Below are positions 35,799-44,772 of a DNA stretch of 64,000 nucleotides, piece after piece. Under the pieces are notes generated by a model, which saw only the letters and a program-made list of their open reading frames with translations, was not told where the DNA came from and did not search any database. The stretch spans positions 2,273,001 to 2,337,000 of the forward strand of contig NZ_CP100470.1 in the NCBI RefSeq assembly GCF_030323145.1, read 5' to 3'. Numbering within the stretch: the first letter of the stretch is position 1; the number at the start of each line of letters is the position of its first letter. The DNA comes from Mesorhizobium sp. C432A. GTDB taxonomy: Bacteria; Pseudomonadota; Alphaproteobacteria; Rhizobiales; Rhizobiaceae. The translations under genes and the position numbers were made by a program.

Positions 35799-36575
35799 AT
35801 GTCAGTTGAGAGAACCACGGCCGCGGGCGGCATGGAAACCTCCTATGGTTTCAAGAAGGTAGGGCCAGGCGACAAGCAGCCTCTGGTCAATGAGGTTTTC
35901 CACAAGGTGGCGAACCGCTACGACCTGATGAACGACCTGATGTCGGCCGGGCTGCACCGGCTGTGGAAGGATGCCATGGTGACATGGCTCAATCCGCCGA
36001 AACGTCCGGGCTGGAAAGTGCTTGACGTGGCGGGCGGCACCGGCGACATCGCCTTCCGCATTGTCGACGCCAGCCATGGCAACACGCATGCCACGGTGCT
36101 CGACATCAACGGCTCGATGCTCAGCGTCGGCCGTGACCGCGCGGAGAAAAAGGGCCTGTCCGGCAACACCGATTTCGTCGAGGCCAATGCCGAGGAACTG
36201 CCTTTCACCGATAGCACCTTTGACGCCTACACCATCGCATTCGGCATCCGCAACGTGCCGCGCATCGATGTCGCGCTGACGGAAGCCTTTCGCGTGCTGA
36301 AGCCCGGCGGACGGTTCCTGTGCCTGGAGTTTTCCGAGGTCGAGATGCCGCTGCTGGACAAGGTCTACGAAGCCTGGTCGTTCAACGTCATTCCGCAGAT
36401 CGGCAAGATGGTGACGGGCGAGGGCGAACCCTATTCCTACCTGGTCGAATCGATCCGCAAATTTCCCAATCAGCAGAACTTTGTTGCCATGATCACCCGC
36501 GCGGGCTTCGAGCGCGTGTCGTTCCGCAACTATTCCGGCGGCATTGCCGCCCTGCATTCGGGCTGGAAGCTTTGA
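35799..36575 (+). CDS. ubiE: Ubiquinone biosynthesis C-methyltransferase
   Basis: 258 residues, SAM-dependent. It methylates the demethoxyubiquinol (and menaquinol, if made) ring. Starts with [18 protein letters not shown] and [17 protein letters not shown]. The SAM motif [13 protein letters not shown], the [10 protein letters not shown] block and [14 protein letters not shown] terminus are family hallmarks. Divergent from add and followed by ubiB after 31 bp, the standard ubiE-ubiB pair. Confidence 0.96.
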   Translation: MSVERTTAAGGMETSYGFKKVGPGDKQPLVNEVFHKVANRYDLMNDLMSAGLHRLWKDAMVTWLNPPKRPGWKVLDVAGGTGDIAFRIVDASHGNTHATVLDINGSMLSVGRDRAEKKGLSGNTDFVEANAEELPFTDSTFDAYTIAFGIRNVPRIDVALTEAFRVLKPGGRFLCLEFSEVEMPLLDKVYEAWSFNVIPQIGKMVTGEGEPYSYLVESIRKFPNQQNFVAMITRAGFERVSFRNYSGGIAALHSGWKL

Positions 36576-36606
36576 GGCACCACAGTTTGCAGCAGCAGGG
36601 TAGGCG

Positions 36607-38181
36607 ATGAGCAGCGTCGGCGCCGCCTTTCGGCTCGCACGGGCCGGCTGGGTGCTGGTTCGCGAAGGCGTGATCGCAGCATTGCCGGGCGACGAACTCG
36701 GCGGCCTGCCGAAATTCGGCTGGCGCATGGCCCGGCTCTTCACCCGCCGCCGCGCACTCGCTTATGAGCGCAGCGACCGGCTGGCCAAGGCGGTGGTCCG
36801 GCTCGGACCCTCCTACGTCAAGCTCGGCCAGTTCCTGGCGACGCGGCCTGATGTCGTCGGCAACGACATGGCGCTCGACCTCGCCATGCTGCAGGACAAG
36901 ATGCACACTTTTTCGCAGGCGGAAGCGGTGGCGGCGATCGAGGGCTCGCTCGGGCGCAAGATCGGCGAACTCTATACGCAGTTCGGCGGGCCGGTCGCGG
37001 CGGCCTCCATCGCCCAGGTCCATCCCGCGCAGGCCATGCATGACGGTGTCGATACCAAGGTGGCGGTGAAGGTGATCCGGCCTGGCGTGCGCCGCCGCTT
37101 CTTCCAGGATCTCGAAAGCTATTTCCTCGCCGCCCGGCTGCAGGAGAAATACATCCCGTCGTCGCGCCGGCTGCGGCCGGTCGAGGTGACCGAGACGCTG
37201 GCGCAGACCACCAAGATCGAGATGGATCTTCGCCTCGAGGCGGCCGCACTTTCGGAACTGGGCGAAAACACCAAGGACGATCCGGGCTTCCGCGTGCCGT
37301 CGGTCGACTGGGAGCGCACCGGGCGCGATGTGCTGACCATGGAATGGGTCGACGGCGTCAAGATGAACGACATCGCCGGCCTCGCTGCGGCGGGGCACGA
37401 TCTGAAGGCGATCGCCACCAACCTGATCCAGTCGTTCCTGCGTCACACGCTGCGGGACGGCTTCTTCCATGCCGACATGCATCCAGGCAATCTGTTCGTC
37501 GAGGCCAATGGCAATATCGTCGCCGTCGATCTCGGCATTGCCGGACGGCTGGGCAAGAAGGAGCGCCGGTTCCTCGCCGAAATCCTCTACGGCTTCATCA
37601 CGCGCGACTATCTGCGCGTCGCCGAGGTGCATTTCGAGGCCGGCTACGTGCCGCGCCAGCACAATGTCGCGGCTTTTGCGCAGGCGATCCGGGCCATCGG
37701 CGAGCCGATCCATGGCCAGCCGGCTGAAACCATCTCGATGGCGAAGCTTCTGACGCTGCTGTTCGAGGTCACCGAACTGTTCGATATGGCCACGCGGTCG
37801 GAACTGATCCTGTTGCAGAAGACCATGGTGGTGGTCGAAGGCGTCGCACGCACGCTCGACCCGGCCTTCAACATGTGGAAGACGGCCGAGCCGGTGGTCG
37901 GCCAGTGGATCGCCGGCAATCTCGGGCCGAGCGGCCTGCTGATGGACGCGCGCGACGGCGCCAAGGCGCTGCTGGCGCTGGCCCGCCAGGCGCCCGATCT
38001 TGCCGCCCGCACCGAGCGGCTGTCGCGCGAGATCGATTTTATGGCGGAGCACGGCCTCCGCTTCGACGAGGCGACATCGCGCGCCATCGGCAAGGCCGAA
38101 GCCCGTTACACCCGCTCGGGCCGGCTGGCGCTGTGGGTGATCGCGCTGACGCTGGTTTACATCGCGTGGAAGCTGCTCTGA
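36607..38181 (+). CDS. ubiB: Ubiquinone biosynthesis kinase-like protein UbiB
   Basis: 524 residues of the ABC1/ADCK/UbiB family, an atypical kinase/ATPase needed for ubiquinone formation. The KxGQ motif is at K72 (YVKLGQFLATRPDV). The Ala-rich loop AAASIAQVH replaces the glycine-rich loop, VKVIRPG carries the ATP-site Lys, and FHADMHPGNLF plus AVDLGIAGRLG hold the metal ligands. A C-terminal transmembrane helix (LALWVIALTLVYIAW) anchors it to the inner membrane. The gene ends 5 bp before the palindrome at 38187. Confidence 0.96.
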   Translation: MSSVGAAFRLARAGWVLVREGVIAALPGDELGGLPKFGWRMARLFTRRRALAYERSDRLAKAVVRLGPSYVKLGQFLATRPDVVGNDMALDLAMLQDKMHTFSQAEAVAAIEGSLGRKIGELYTQFGGPVAAASIAQVHPAQAMHDGVDTKVAVKVIRPGVRRRFFQDLESYFLAARLQEKYIPSSRRLRPVEVTETLAQTTKIEMDLRLEAAALSELGENTKDDPGFRVPSVDWERTGRDVLTMEWVDGVKMNDIAGLAAAGHDLKAIATNLIQSFLRHTLRDGFFHADMHPGNLFVEANGNIVAVDLGIAGRLGKKERRFLAEILYGFITRDYLRVAEVHFEAGYVPRQHNVAAFAQAIRAIGEPIHGQPAETISMAKLLTLLFEVTELFDMATRSELILLQKTMVVVEGVARTLDPAFNMWKTAEPVVGQWIAGNLGPSGLLMDARDGAKALLALARQAPDLAARTERLSREIDFMAEHGLRFDEATSRAIGKAEARYTRSGRLALWVIALTLVYIAWKLL

Positions 38182-38186
38182 TCGCT

Positions 38187-38219
38187 TGCAACGCTAGCAA
38201 CGGTGGTGCTAGCGTTGCA
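38187..38219. promoter_or_regulatory. Perfect inverted repeat upstream of the antitoxin-coaBC fusion gene
   Basis: TGCAACGCTAGCA (38187-38199) and its exact complement TGCTAGCGTTGCA (38207-38219) are separated by 7 bases. Each arm itself contains the self-complementary GCTAGC, 15 bp apart centre to centre. No T-run follows, so it is a poor terminator. It lies 29 bp before the ATG of a protein with a ribbon-helix-helix DNA-binding domain, the position of an autoregulatory operator in FitA/VapB systems. Operator function is inferred. Confidence 0.6.
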
Positions 38220-38248
38220 GTCGCGCTATTGATGTCGCGGAGCAAGTC

Positions 38249-39715
38249 ATGGGCACCATTACTGTCCGCAATCTAGCTGACGACGTGAAGCAGAAATTGC
38301 GTGAGCGCGCTGCGGCGCGCGGGGTGTCGATGGAGGAAGAGGCGCGTGATGCGCTTGCCAAAAGCGTGCTGTCGGCGGAAGCCGGCATGCCCGAGAGCGA
38401 AACCCTCTATGCAACAATCCGCCGCTTGGTTGAGCCTCATGGAGGTTTTGACATCGATCTGCCCGAGCGAGGTCAATCCACAAAAACGCACAAAACCCTC
38501 GACCGCAAGCGCATCCTGCTGATCATCGGCGGCGGCATCGCCGCCTACAAGGCGCTGGACCTGATCCGCCGGCTGCGCGAGCGCGGTGCGGCGGTGCGCG
38601 TCGTGATGACATCGGCGGCGCAGGAGTTCGTCACCACGCTTTCGGTCGGCGCGCTTTCGGCCGACCATGTCTTCAGCGAATTGTTCGACCGCAATGACGA
38701 GCACGATGTCGGCCATATCCGCCTGTCGCGCGAGGCCGACCTTCTGGTAGTGGCGCCGGCCACTGCCGATCTGATGGCCAAGCTCGCCAACGGCCATGCC
38801 AACGATCTGGCCTCGACGGTGCTGCTCGCCACCGACAAGAAGGTGCTGATGGCGCCGGCGATGAACCCGAAAATGTGGTCGCATGCCGCGACGCGCCGCA
38901 ACCGGGCGACGCTCGCCAAGGATGGCATCGCCTTCGTCGGCCCGGCCAAGGGCGAGATGGCGGAAAGCAACGAGGCGGGCGAGGGCCGCATGGCCGAGCC
39001 GCTGGAGATCGTGGCAGTGATCGAGGCACTGCTCGACAGCAGGCCGAAGCCGCTGGCCGGCCGCAGGATCATCGTCACCTCGGGGCCGACGCATGAGCCG
39101 ATCGACCCGGTGCGCTACATCGCCAACCGCTCTTCGGGCAAGCAGGGCCATGCGATTGCGGCAGCGCTGGCAAGACTGGGCGCGGATGTACGCCTGGTCT
39201 CCGGTCCGGTCAGCATTGCCGATCCGGCCGGCGTTGTGACGACGCATGTGGAGACCGCGGCCGAGATGAAAGCGGCCGTCGAGCAATTGTTGCCGGCGGA
39301 CGCTGCGGTCTTCGTAGCTGCCGTCGCCGACTGGCGCACCGCTGGCACGGCCGGCGAGAAGATCAAGAAGGTGGCGGGCCAAGGCCCACCGGCGCTGCAG
39401 ATGATCGAAAACCCCGACATTCTCGCCAGTGTTGGTCATCACGGGCAACGGCCGGGGCTGGTTGTCGGCTTCGCCGCCGAGACGCAGGACCTGATTGCCA
39501 ACGCCGAGGCCAAGCTGAAGAAGAAGGGCGCCGATTTCATTGTCGCCAACGATGTCTCGCGTGAAAGCGGCGTCGGCCCCACCGGCGTCATGGGCGGCGA
39601 CCGCAACAAGGTGCGCATCGTCTCGAAGGACGGTGTCGAGGAATGGCCTGAGATGGGCAAGGACGAGGTGGCGGCGCGGCTCGCCGCGTTCATCGCCGAG
39701 CGTTTGCAAGCCTGA
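38249..39715 (+). CDS. coaBC: CoaBC (PPC synthetase/decarboxylase) with N-terminal FitA-like antitoxin domain
   Basis: 488 residues. Residues 1-75 are a whole FitA/VapB-type antitoxin: a ribbon-helix-helix (TITVRNLADDVKQKLRERA, then SMEEEARDAL) plus the C-terminal PHGGFDIDLPERG segment that in such antitoxins threads into a PIN toxin. After a ~12-residue linker comes the CoaC flavoprotein decarboxylase (about 86-265: IIGGGIAAYKALD, likely catalytic H156 in VGHIRLS, PAMNPKMW) and CoaB ligase (about 272-487: SGPTHEPIDPVRYIANRSSGKQG). These make 4'-phosphopantetheine for coenzyme A. Ribosome site GGAG is 7 bp before ATG 38249. No ATG, GTG or TTG lies in frame between residue 47 and the CoaC domain, so an unfused CoaBC has no obvious start. 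Confidence 0.9.
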   Translation: MGTITVRNLADDVKQKLRERAAARGVSMEEEARDALAKSVLSAEAGMPESETLYATIRRLVEPHGGFDIDLPERGQSTKTHKTLDRKRILLIIGGGIAAYKALDLIRRLRERGAAVRVVMTSAAQEFVTTLSVGALSADHVFSELFDRNDEHDVGHIRLSREADLLVVAPATADLMAKLANGHANDLASTVLLATDKKVLMAPAMNPKMWSHAATRRNRATLAKDGIAFVGPAKGEMAESNEAGEGRMAEPLEIVAVIEALLDSRPKPLAGRRIIVTSGPTHEPIDPVRYIANRSSGKQGHAIAAALARLGADVRLVSGPVSIADPAGVVTTHVETAAEMKAAVEQLLPADAAVFVAAVADWRTAGTAGEKIKKVAGQGPPALQMIENPDILASVGHHGQRPGLVVGFAAETQDLIANAEAKLKKKGADFIVANDVSRESGVGPTGVMGGDRNKVRIVSKDGVEEWPEMGKDEVAARLAAFIAERLQA

Positions 39716-39835
39716 GCGGCCGCCGGTTCCGCAATCGGGCAGGCCATGGTCTTGCAGGCAGCCTTGTGGCCGAGGGCATTTGACGCCGACAGCGCCGGCG
39801 GAATGCTGTCGCCAAATTCTCGATCGGCCGTGCCC

Positions 39836-41272
39836 TCAGCCTGGCGCCAGTTGCGGCCGGCGTGCCTCCAAAGCCATCTTCAACGCCGCCAGGCAACCGA
39901 CAATGCCGAGCGGCACGAAGGCCAGGTACAGCCAGCCGGCGACGTGCGCTGCTGCCTCGCGGTTCAGTCCGTCCGAAAAGCCGCTGGCATTGGCGATGAT
40001 GCCGGCCATGGCGGCGCCCACGGCGTAGCCGATGCGCTGCATGGTCGGCACGGCGGCCGAGGCGATCGTCTGCTCGCCGCCGCGGGCCGAGGCGACGATG
40101 ATGCGGGTCAGGAAGGGCCATGACACGCCGAAGCCACCGCCTTGCAACAAAGCGCAGAGCAGGATCAGCGGGATCGAGCCGGCGGGGATGGCATAGGCGA
40201 AACCCGCGAGGCCGGCTGCAATCATCAGCGCGCCGATGACGAGGATCTGCCGTTCGCGCTGCAGCGGCGCATTGGCGACGGCGATCGACAGGATCGACCA
40301 GGCGATCGATTCGGCGGCGATGATGTAGCCTGTGGTCAGGATCGGGATGCCGTGCAGCGTGGTAAGCAGAAGCGGCCCGTAGATGGAAAAAGAGACTGTC
40401 GCCACCGAGAAGGCGGCAACCATGCTCATGCCGCTGCCGACCGGCGAGCGCCATGAGAACAGGCCCGACGGGAACAGTCGCGATTGCGGCTTCATGGCGT
40501 CGACGAAAACGAACAGCGCCAGGCCGGCGAGGCCGAGGGCCAGCAGCAGCGACGAGCGCAGCAAGGCGACGTCGACGCCTGCGGTGGCGATCAGCACGAC
40601 GGCGATGGCGAGGCAGCCAAGTGCTGCATAGGGGAAGGGCGGCGATGTGCCGGCGGCGGCCTGCGGCTTCGCCGCTTCCGGCGTGTTCAGGACGATGAAG
40701 CTTGCCGATGCCATGGCAATGCCACCCAGCACGAAGACGCCGAAGGCCCAGCGCCAGGACAGGAGCTCGACCATGATCGCGCCGAGCATCGGGCCGCTGA
40801 AGGCGGCGACGCCCCAGATCGCCGACATTATGCCGAACAGCTGTGGCCAGATGTTGCGGTTAAACAGCCGCTCGACCGAGACGAAGGCCAGCGACACCAG
40901 CGCACCGCCGCCGAGCCCCTCGACCAGACGGCCGCCAAGAAACACCGGCATGGACGGCGCGGTGGCGCAGATCAGGGCGCCTACGGCATAGAGCAGGGCG
41001 GCGACCGTGACGTTGGAGCGTAGAGCGACATAGCTGACCAGCCGCCCGGCCGCAGCGCCGGCGACAATGGCGCCGAGCTCGTAGACGGCCAGCGACCAGC
41101 CGACGAACTGCACACCGGCGAGGTCCCCGACCATGGCCGGCATGACCGTCGCCACCATCGTCTCGTTGGTGGCGTGCAGCAGGATGCCGAGGCTGATGAA
41201 GCAGAAGCGCGCGAGGTCGCCGCTTGCCCACAATGCCCGCCAGTCGACCTTGTTGCTGGTGATTTCAGTCAT
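39836..41272 (-). CDS. MFS transporter, multidrug-efflux type
   Basis: 478 residues with about 12-14 membrane segments. MFS features are GWSLAVYELGAIVAGAAAGRL in the first loop region, GGRLVEGLGGGAL (motif-B/C-like), and a long C-terminal half. Start MTEITSNK has AGGG 9 bp upstream. The general architecture is that of DHA2/DHA1-type drug or metabolite exporters. Substrate unknown. Convergent with coaBC, with 120 bp between them. Confidence 0.85.
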   Translation of the reverse strand: MTEITSNKVDWRALWASGDLARFCFISLGILLHATNETMVATVMPAMVGDLAGVQFVGWSLAVYELGAIVAGAAAGRLVSYVALRSNVTVAALLYAVGALICATAPSMPVFLGGRLVEGLGGGALVSLAFVSVERLFNRNIWPQLFGIMSAIWGVAAFSGPMLGAIMVELLSWRWAFGVFVLGGIAMASASFIVLNTPEAAKPQAAAGTSPPFPYAALGCLAIAVVLIATAGVDVALLRSSLLLALGLAGLALFVFVDAMKPQSRLFPSGLFSWRSPVGSGMSMVAAFSVATVSFSIYGPLLLTTLHGIPILTTGYIIAAESIAWSILSIAVANAPLQRERQILVIGALMIAAGLAGFAYAIPAGSIPLILLCALLQGGGFGVSWPFLTRIIVASARGGEQTIASAAVPTMQRIGYAVGAAMAGIIANASGFSDGLNREAAAHVAGWLYLAFVPLGIVGCLAALKMALEARRPQLAPG

Positions 41273-41465
41273 TCTTTTACCCTGCCTTTGCATATCTCGA
41301 TGCCGGCGCAGGGCGCCAGAAGCCAGTCGGGCTTTCCGGCGGGGCCATGCGCGCTGTTTCAGTCAGGCGAGTTGTAAAACCTCAAGCGCAGTTGAGCTCA
41401 AGTGGCTTTTTATCGAAGTGCAGACGGTCAAGATTGGCCGGAAACCTCTCCGCTTGATGCGCCGG

Positions 41466-41945
41466 TCAGTTCTCAATGCTGCGCAGCTGAAACTGGCTGA
41501 CGCCGATGGCAATGTTGATACCGGTCTGCGTCTGCAGGCTGAGCGGCTGCAGGGTGAAGGCCTGCGAGGAGCCGCCGACCAGGAGATTGGCGCCGGCGCC
41601 GACCGCCGCCGTCACTTCGGCGCTGGCCCCGATATAGTCGCCGGCCAACGCGCCGGGCGCATAGATGTTCCTCAGCGGCGTCAGCACCAGCCATTGCATG
41701 ACGGTCTGCTTGGTGGTGCCGATGTCGAGCCCGTATTTGTTGACGGCGCCGAAATAGGCTTCCGGCGAAAAGCTCTTGTCGGCCGGCGTGAAGGTGCAGC
41801 TCAGATCCTTGCTGGAGCCGAAGATGAAGCCGGTGCCGCCGCCGATGGCGCAATCGAGCACGCCGAGTTCGATGCCCTGGTCTTGCGCTTGGGCCTGGGC
41901 GGTACAGATGATGGTGATAGCGGCGGCGATGGCTGGTTTCAGCAC
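41466..41945 (-). CDS. DUF992 family periplasmic protein (copy 1)
   Basis: 159 residues from a GTG with GGGGGA 7 bp upstream (an ATG seven codons earlier has no ribosome site). A signal peptide (PAIAAAITIICTAQA, cut after AQA) precedes a DUF992 domain: GVLDCAIGGGTGFIFGSSKDLSCTF carries two conserved Cys likely forming a disulphide. The domain ends GANLLVGGSSQAFTLQPLS. About 40% like its neighbour. Function unknown. Confidence 0.85.
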   Translation of the reverse strand: MLKPAIAAAITIICTAQAQAQDQGIELGVLDCAIGGGTGFIFGSSKDLSCTFTPADKSFSPEAYFGAVNKYGLDIGTTKQTVMQWLVLTPLRNIYAPGALAGDYIGASAEVTAAVGAGANLLVGGSSQAFTLQPLSLQTQTGINIAIGVSQFQLRSIEN

Positions 41946-42034
41946 GGCGGATCCCCCAAAAAGCATACGGCGCGAAACAGTAACCTGTTCCGCGCCGCGC
42001 GTAGAGGGATCAGTCGATCCTTATTTGCCGATGC

Positions 42035-42508
42035 TTACTTGAACGAGTGGATCAGCTCCAGGGAGGTCACGGCGACCGCTACATTGACGCCGGTCTGCGC
42101 CTGGACGCTGAGCGGCTCCAGCACAAAGGCGCCGTCGAGCCCGCCGACCAGCAGATTGGCGCCGCCGCCGGTTACCACGCTCGCCTCGGCGTTGACGCCG
42201 TAATAATGGCCGGCAAGGTCGCCCTCGTCATGGCCGCGGGTGGCGGCCAGAACCGCCCACACCAGCTGGCCCTGATGCGTCTGGCCGAGATCGACGCCGA
42301 GCTTGGAGATCATCCCCGTGTATTTCTCGGACGGCCCATGGTGATAAGGACGGAACGTGCAGTCGACGCCCTTGTTCGACGTGATGACGTAACCGACGCC
42401 GCCGTCGATGGTGCAATCGAGCGTGCCGAGCTGAAGCTTGCCGGCGCTGGCGGGAACGGCAAGCAGCGTCGTGGCAAGTGCCGCGGCACAGATGATTTTC
42501 TTGATCAT
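42035..42508 (-). CDS. DUF992 family periplasmic protein (copy 2)
   Basis: 157 residues. Signal peptide MIKKIICAAALATTLLAVP ends ASA, so cleavage is near residue 22. The domain repeats the pattern of copy 1: GTLDCTIDGGVGYVITSNKG then VDCTF, EKYTGMISKLGVDLG and GANLLVGGLDGAFVLEPLS. It lies 89 bp upstream of copy 1 on the same strand, so the pair is a tandem duplication that has diverged well beyond recent. Role unknown; DUF992 proteins are typical of Rhizobiales. Confidence 0.88.
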   Translation of the reverse strand: MIKKIICAAALATTLLAVPASAGKLQLGTLDCTIDGGVGYVITSNKGVDCTFRPYHHGPSEKYTGMISKLGVDLGQTHQGQLVWAVLAATRGHDEGDLAGHYYGVNAEASVVTGGGANLLVGGLDGAFVLEPLSVQAQTGVNVAVAVTSLELIHSFK

Positions 42509-42767
42509 GGGTCAGTCCTTTCGAAAAATGCCTTCAACAACGGTTGAATGGCCCGGAGCGTTCCGCTGAAAACTTGGCGCGATCAAGGCAGGGGTTAACG
42601 CTTTGCCCCCGGTGGTTAAGATTGGGTGATAGTGGGGTTTTCTGGATACGCAATCCCTAGGGGACGGGCTCTGCGCTTTCCCGGGGAGAAACCGCTCACG
42701 CGGCGCACTGCATCAGGAATGGAACGTTGTTATAAAAGGCCGCCGATGGCGGCGCGCCGGCCGCATC

Positions 42768-43622
42768 TCAGCCGGCGGTGGCGCCCGATGTGCGCGACAG
42801 GCCGTCCTTGGCCGGCTGGTAGGCCGGGTCGAGATGGACGGCTTCGCGGTAGGCTTTCGAGGCCTTGACCTTGTCGCCGCGGCGCTCGTAGATCAGCGCC
42901 TGGTTGGACCAGGCTTCGGCGTTCTTGCCGTCGAGTTTGATGGCCATGTTGAAGTCGGAGAAGGCGTTGTCCTCGTCATTCATGGCGAGATAGGAGAGGC
43001 CGCGGCCGTTGTAGGGTTCGGCGGCGTCCGGCGCCAGCGAGATGGCGGTCGAGAAATCCTCGATGGCAAACTTGTGCTGGCCCTGGCTCTGATAGATCAG
43101 GCCGCGATTGTGGTACGCGCGCGCATCCGTCGTATCAAGCTGGATCGCCTTCTGGAAATCGTTGAAGGCCTGCTGGGTCTGGCCTGCCTTGCGATAAAGG
43201 TTGCCGCGGCCGATATAGGCGGCGTCATAATTTGCATTGATCTGGATTGAGCGGTTGTAGTCGGCAAGGGCGGCCGCCTGGTTGCCGAGGAAGCGCTGGA
43301 TCAGCGCCCGGTTCGAATAGGCCTGGTAGAAATTCGGGTTGAGCTGGATGGCGGTGTCGAAATCCTTCAGCGCCGCCTGATACTGGCCGCCACGGCCATA
43401 GGCCGAGCCGCGCACATTGTAGCCTTCCGGATCCTGCGGATTGCGCTGGATCACCGCCGACAGCGAGGAGATGTTCTCGCTCGAGCCTTGCGCCTTGTCA
43501 ATGTTGTTGAATTCGCCGGTCGGAACGCTCTGGCAACTGGCAAGCACCAGGCCGGACATCAGGGCTGCCGCCAGGGCCAAACCGCGCATTGTGGTTCTGC
43601 GCTCTACGCCGATTGCGTTCAT
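42768..43622 (-). CDS. TPR-repeat lipoprotein
   Basis: 284 residues. The hydrophobic N-terminus leads to a lipobox LASC (Cys near residue 30), so it is probably an outer- or inner-membrane lipoprotein facing the periplasm. About six TPR units follow, from residue ~55 to 275, with repeated patterns such as YNVRGSAYGRGGQYQAALKD and YSNRALIQRFLGNQAAALAD. Resembles NlpI-like scaffold proteins. TPRs suggest a protein-binding adaptor, for example for peptidoglycan enzymes. Start could be MNAIG or MRGLALAA 11 codons later. Confidence 0.88.
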   Translation of the reverse strand: MNAIGVERRTTMRGLALAAALMSGLVLASCQSVPTGEFNNIDKAQGSSENISSLSAVIQRNPQDPEGYNVRGSAYGRGGQYQAALKDFDTAIQLNPNFYQAYSNRALIQRFLGNQAAALADYNRSIQINANYDAAYIGRGNLYRKAGQTQQAFNDFQKAIQLDTTDARAYHNRGLIYQSQGQHKFAIEDFSTAISLAPDAAEPYNGRGLSYLAMNDEDNAFSDFNMAIKLDGKNAEAWSNQALIYERRGDKVKASKAYREAVHLDPAYQPAKDGLSRTSGATAG

Positions 43623-43753
43623 GTCTGCCCTGTCCTCACTTCAGCCTCGCCGTCCAGGTCCCCCTCCGGGCCGGGTCACAGATTCTCGTAACAAAATCTA
43701 GAACGCCGTTTGCGCGTTCAAGGGAACGGCCTCCAACAGAATGGCGGCGCTCC

Positions 43754-43791
43754 AAACAAAAAGGTGGCGGCGATTCCGCATCGCGCCACCT
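43754..43791 (-). terminator. Rho-independent terminator after rpsU
   Basis: On the minus strand AGGTGGCG pairs with CGCCACCT (43784-43791 with 43762-43769), followed by TTTTTGTTT. It is 35 bp after the rpsU stop codon. Confidence 0.75.
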
Positions 43792-43825
43792 CAGAGTATC
43801 CTTCGAAAAGGACGAAAAATTGGCG

Positions 43826-44104
43826 TCAGAACCGCGGCGGACGCGGAGCACCACCAGGACCACCGGCGGCGCCGGCAGCAACCGGGCGCGGCGTCATCGG
43901 CAGCAGGCCTTCGCGCTGGGCGCGCTTGCGGGCCAGCTTGCGGGCGCGGCGAACGGCTTCGGCCTTTTCACGGGCGCGCTTCTCGGAAGGCTTCTCGTAA
44001 TGGCCGCGCATCTTCATTTCGCGGAAAATGCCTTCGCGCTGCATCTTCTTCTTGAGAGCGCGAAGCGCCTGATCAACGTTATTGTCGCGGACGAGTACCT
44101 GCAC
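43826..44104 (-). CDS. rpsU: 30S ribosomal protein S21
   Basis: 92 residues, very basic. [19 protein letters not shown] and [21 protein letters not shown] are the S21 hallmarks. The Gly/Pro/Arg tail ([13 protein letters not shown]) is the extension seen in Rhizobiales. GTG at 44104 with AGGA 7 bp upstream is taken as start (VQVLVRD); a TTG two codons earlier is possible. Confidence 0.95.
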   Translation of the reverse strand: MQVLVRDNNVDQALRALKKKMQREGIFREMKMRGHYEKPSEKRAREKAEAVRRARKLARKRAQREGLLPMTPRPVAAGAAGGPGGAPRPPRF

Positions 44105-44280
44105 GGGCAATCCTGTCTTTCGGGTTTGATATCAACAGGCAAGTGACCATAGCCACATGCCTCCGCGGCGCTTTACACCACGAATTGTGGCGGCTGATAG
44201 CAGAATCAGGCCGCGCTGTCCACACTGGAAATGAAGGACAACCGCCAATTTGCCACGGCAGCCCCGAGATAGGGCGCCAA

Positions 44281-44667
44281 CTAGGCGCTGGCCAGATGGA
44301 GCCGTGCGAAATCCTCGAAGAATTCGCCGTAATCGCAGGTAATTTCCTCGCCGGCTGATATATCTCGAGTGGCGGTGGCGCCGCCATATTGCGAAAAATC
44401 CGTGTTCGGCCGCTCGGCGTGGTTCATGAAGCGGCCATTATCGACTTCATAGACCATGAAGCCGGGACGGTCGGGGCTCGGATAGGCATAGCGGTCGAGC
44501 AATTCCTTGAGGTGCGGCGGCGCCGCCTCGTATTTGTCCATCGGGATCAGCCGGTCGAAATCCGGATCGAGCCGCCAGATCGAGGCGCCCTTCCTGATCG
44601 GCTCGGCGGCGAACACGCCGACGCCTTCGATTGCGCTCTGGGCGACATAGGTCCTGATCAGCAGCAT
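44281..44667 (-). CDS. SET-domain protein (lysine methyltransferase-like)
   Basis: 128 residues, essentially only a SET domain. IEGVGVFAAEPIRKG opens it, NGRFMNHAERPNT holds the NHxxxPN SAM-binding motif, and GEEITCDYGEFF the catalytic-Tyr motif. GAGGAGG stands before the ATG. Stand-alone bacterial SET proteins are presumed protein methyltransferases; the target is unknown. It is one of the few eukaryote-like domains here, though small SET proteins are common in rhizobia. Confidence 0.88.
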   Translation of the reverse strand: MLLIRTYVAQSAIEGVGVFAAEPIRKGASIWRLDPDFDRLIPMDKYEAAPPHLKELLDRYAYPSPDRPGFMVYEVDNGRFMNHAERPNTDFSQYGGATATRDISAGEEITCDYGEFFEDFARLHLASA

Positions 44668-44772
44668 GTCCGTCCTCCTCACCCGAAAGCGAATCGCCAA
44701 ATCGCGTGGAAAAAGCAAGTCCGGTTTCGGGTTCTATGGCTGATCGGCGCGGGCGATGACCCGCGAAATGCT

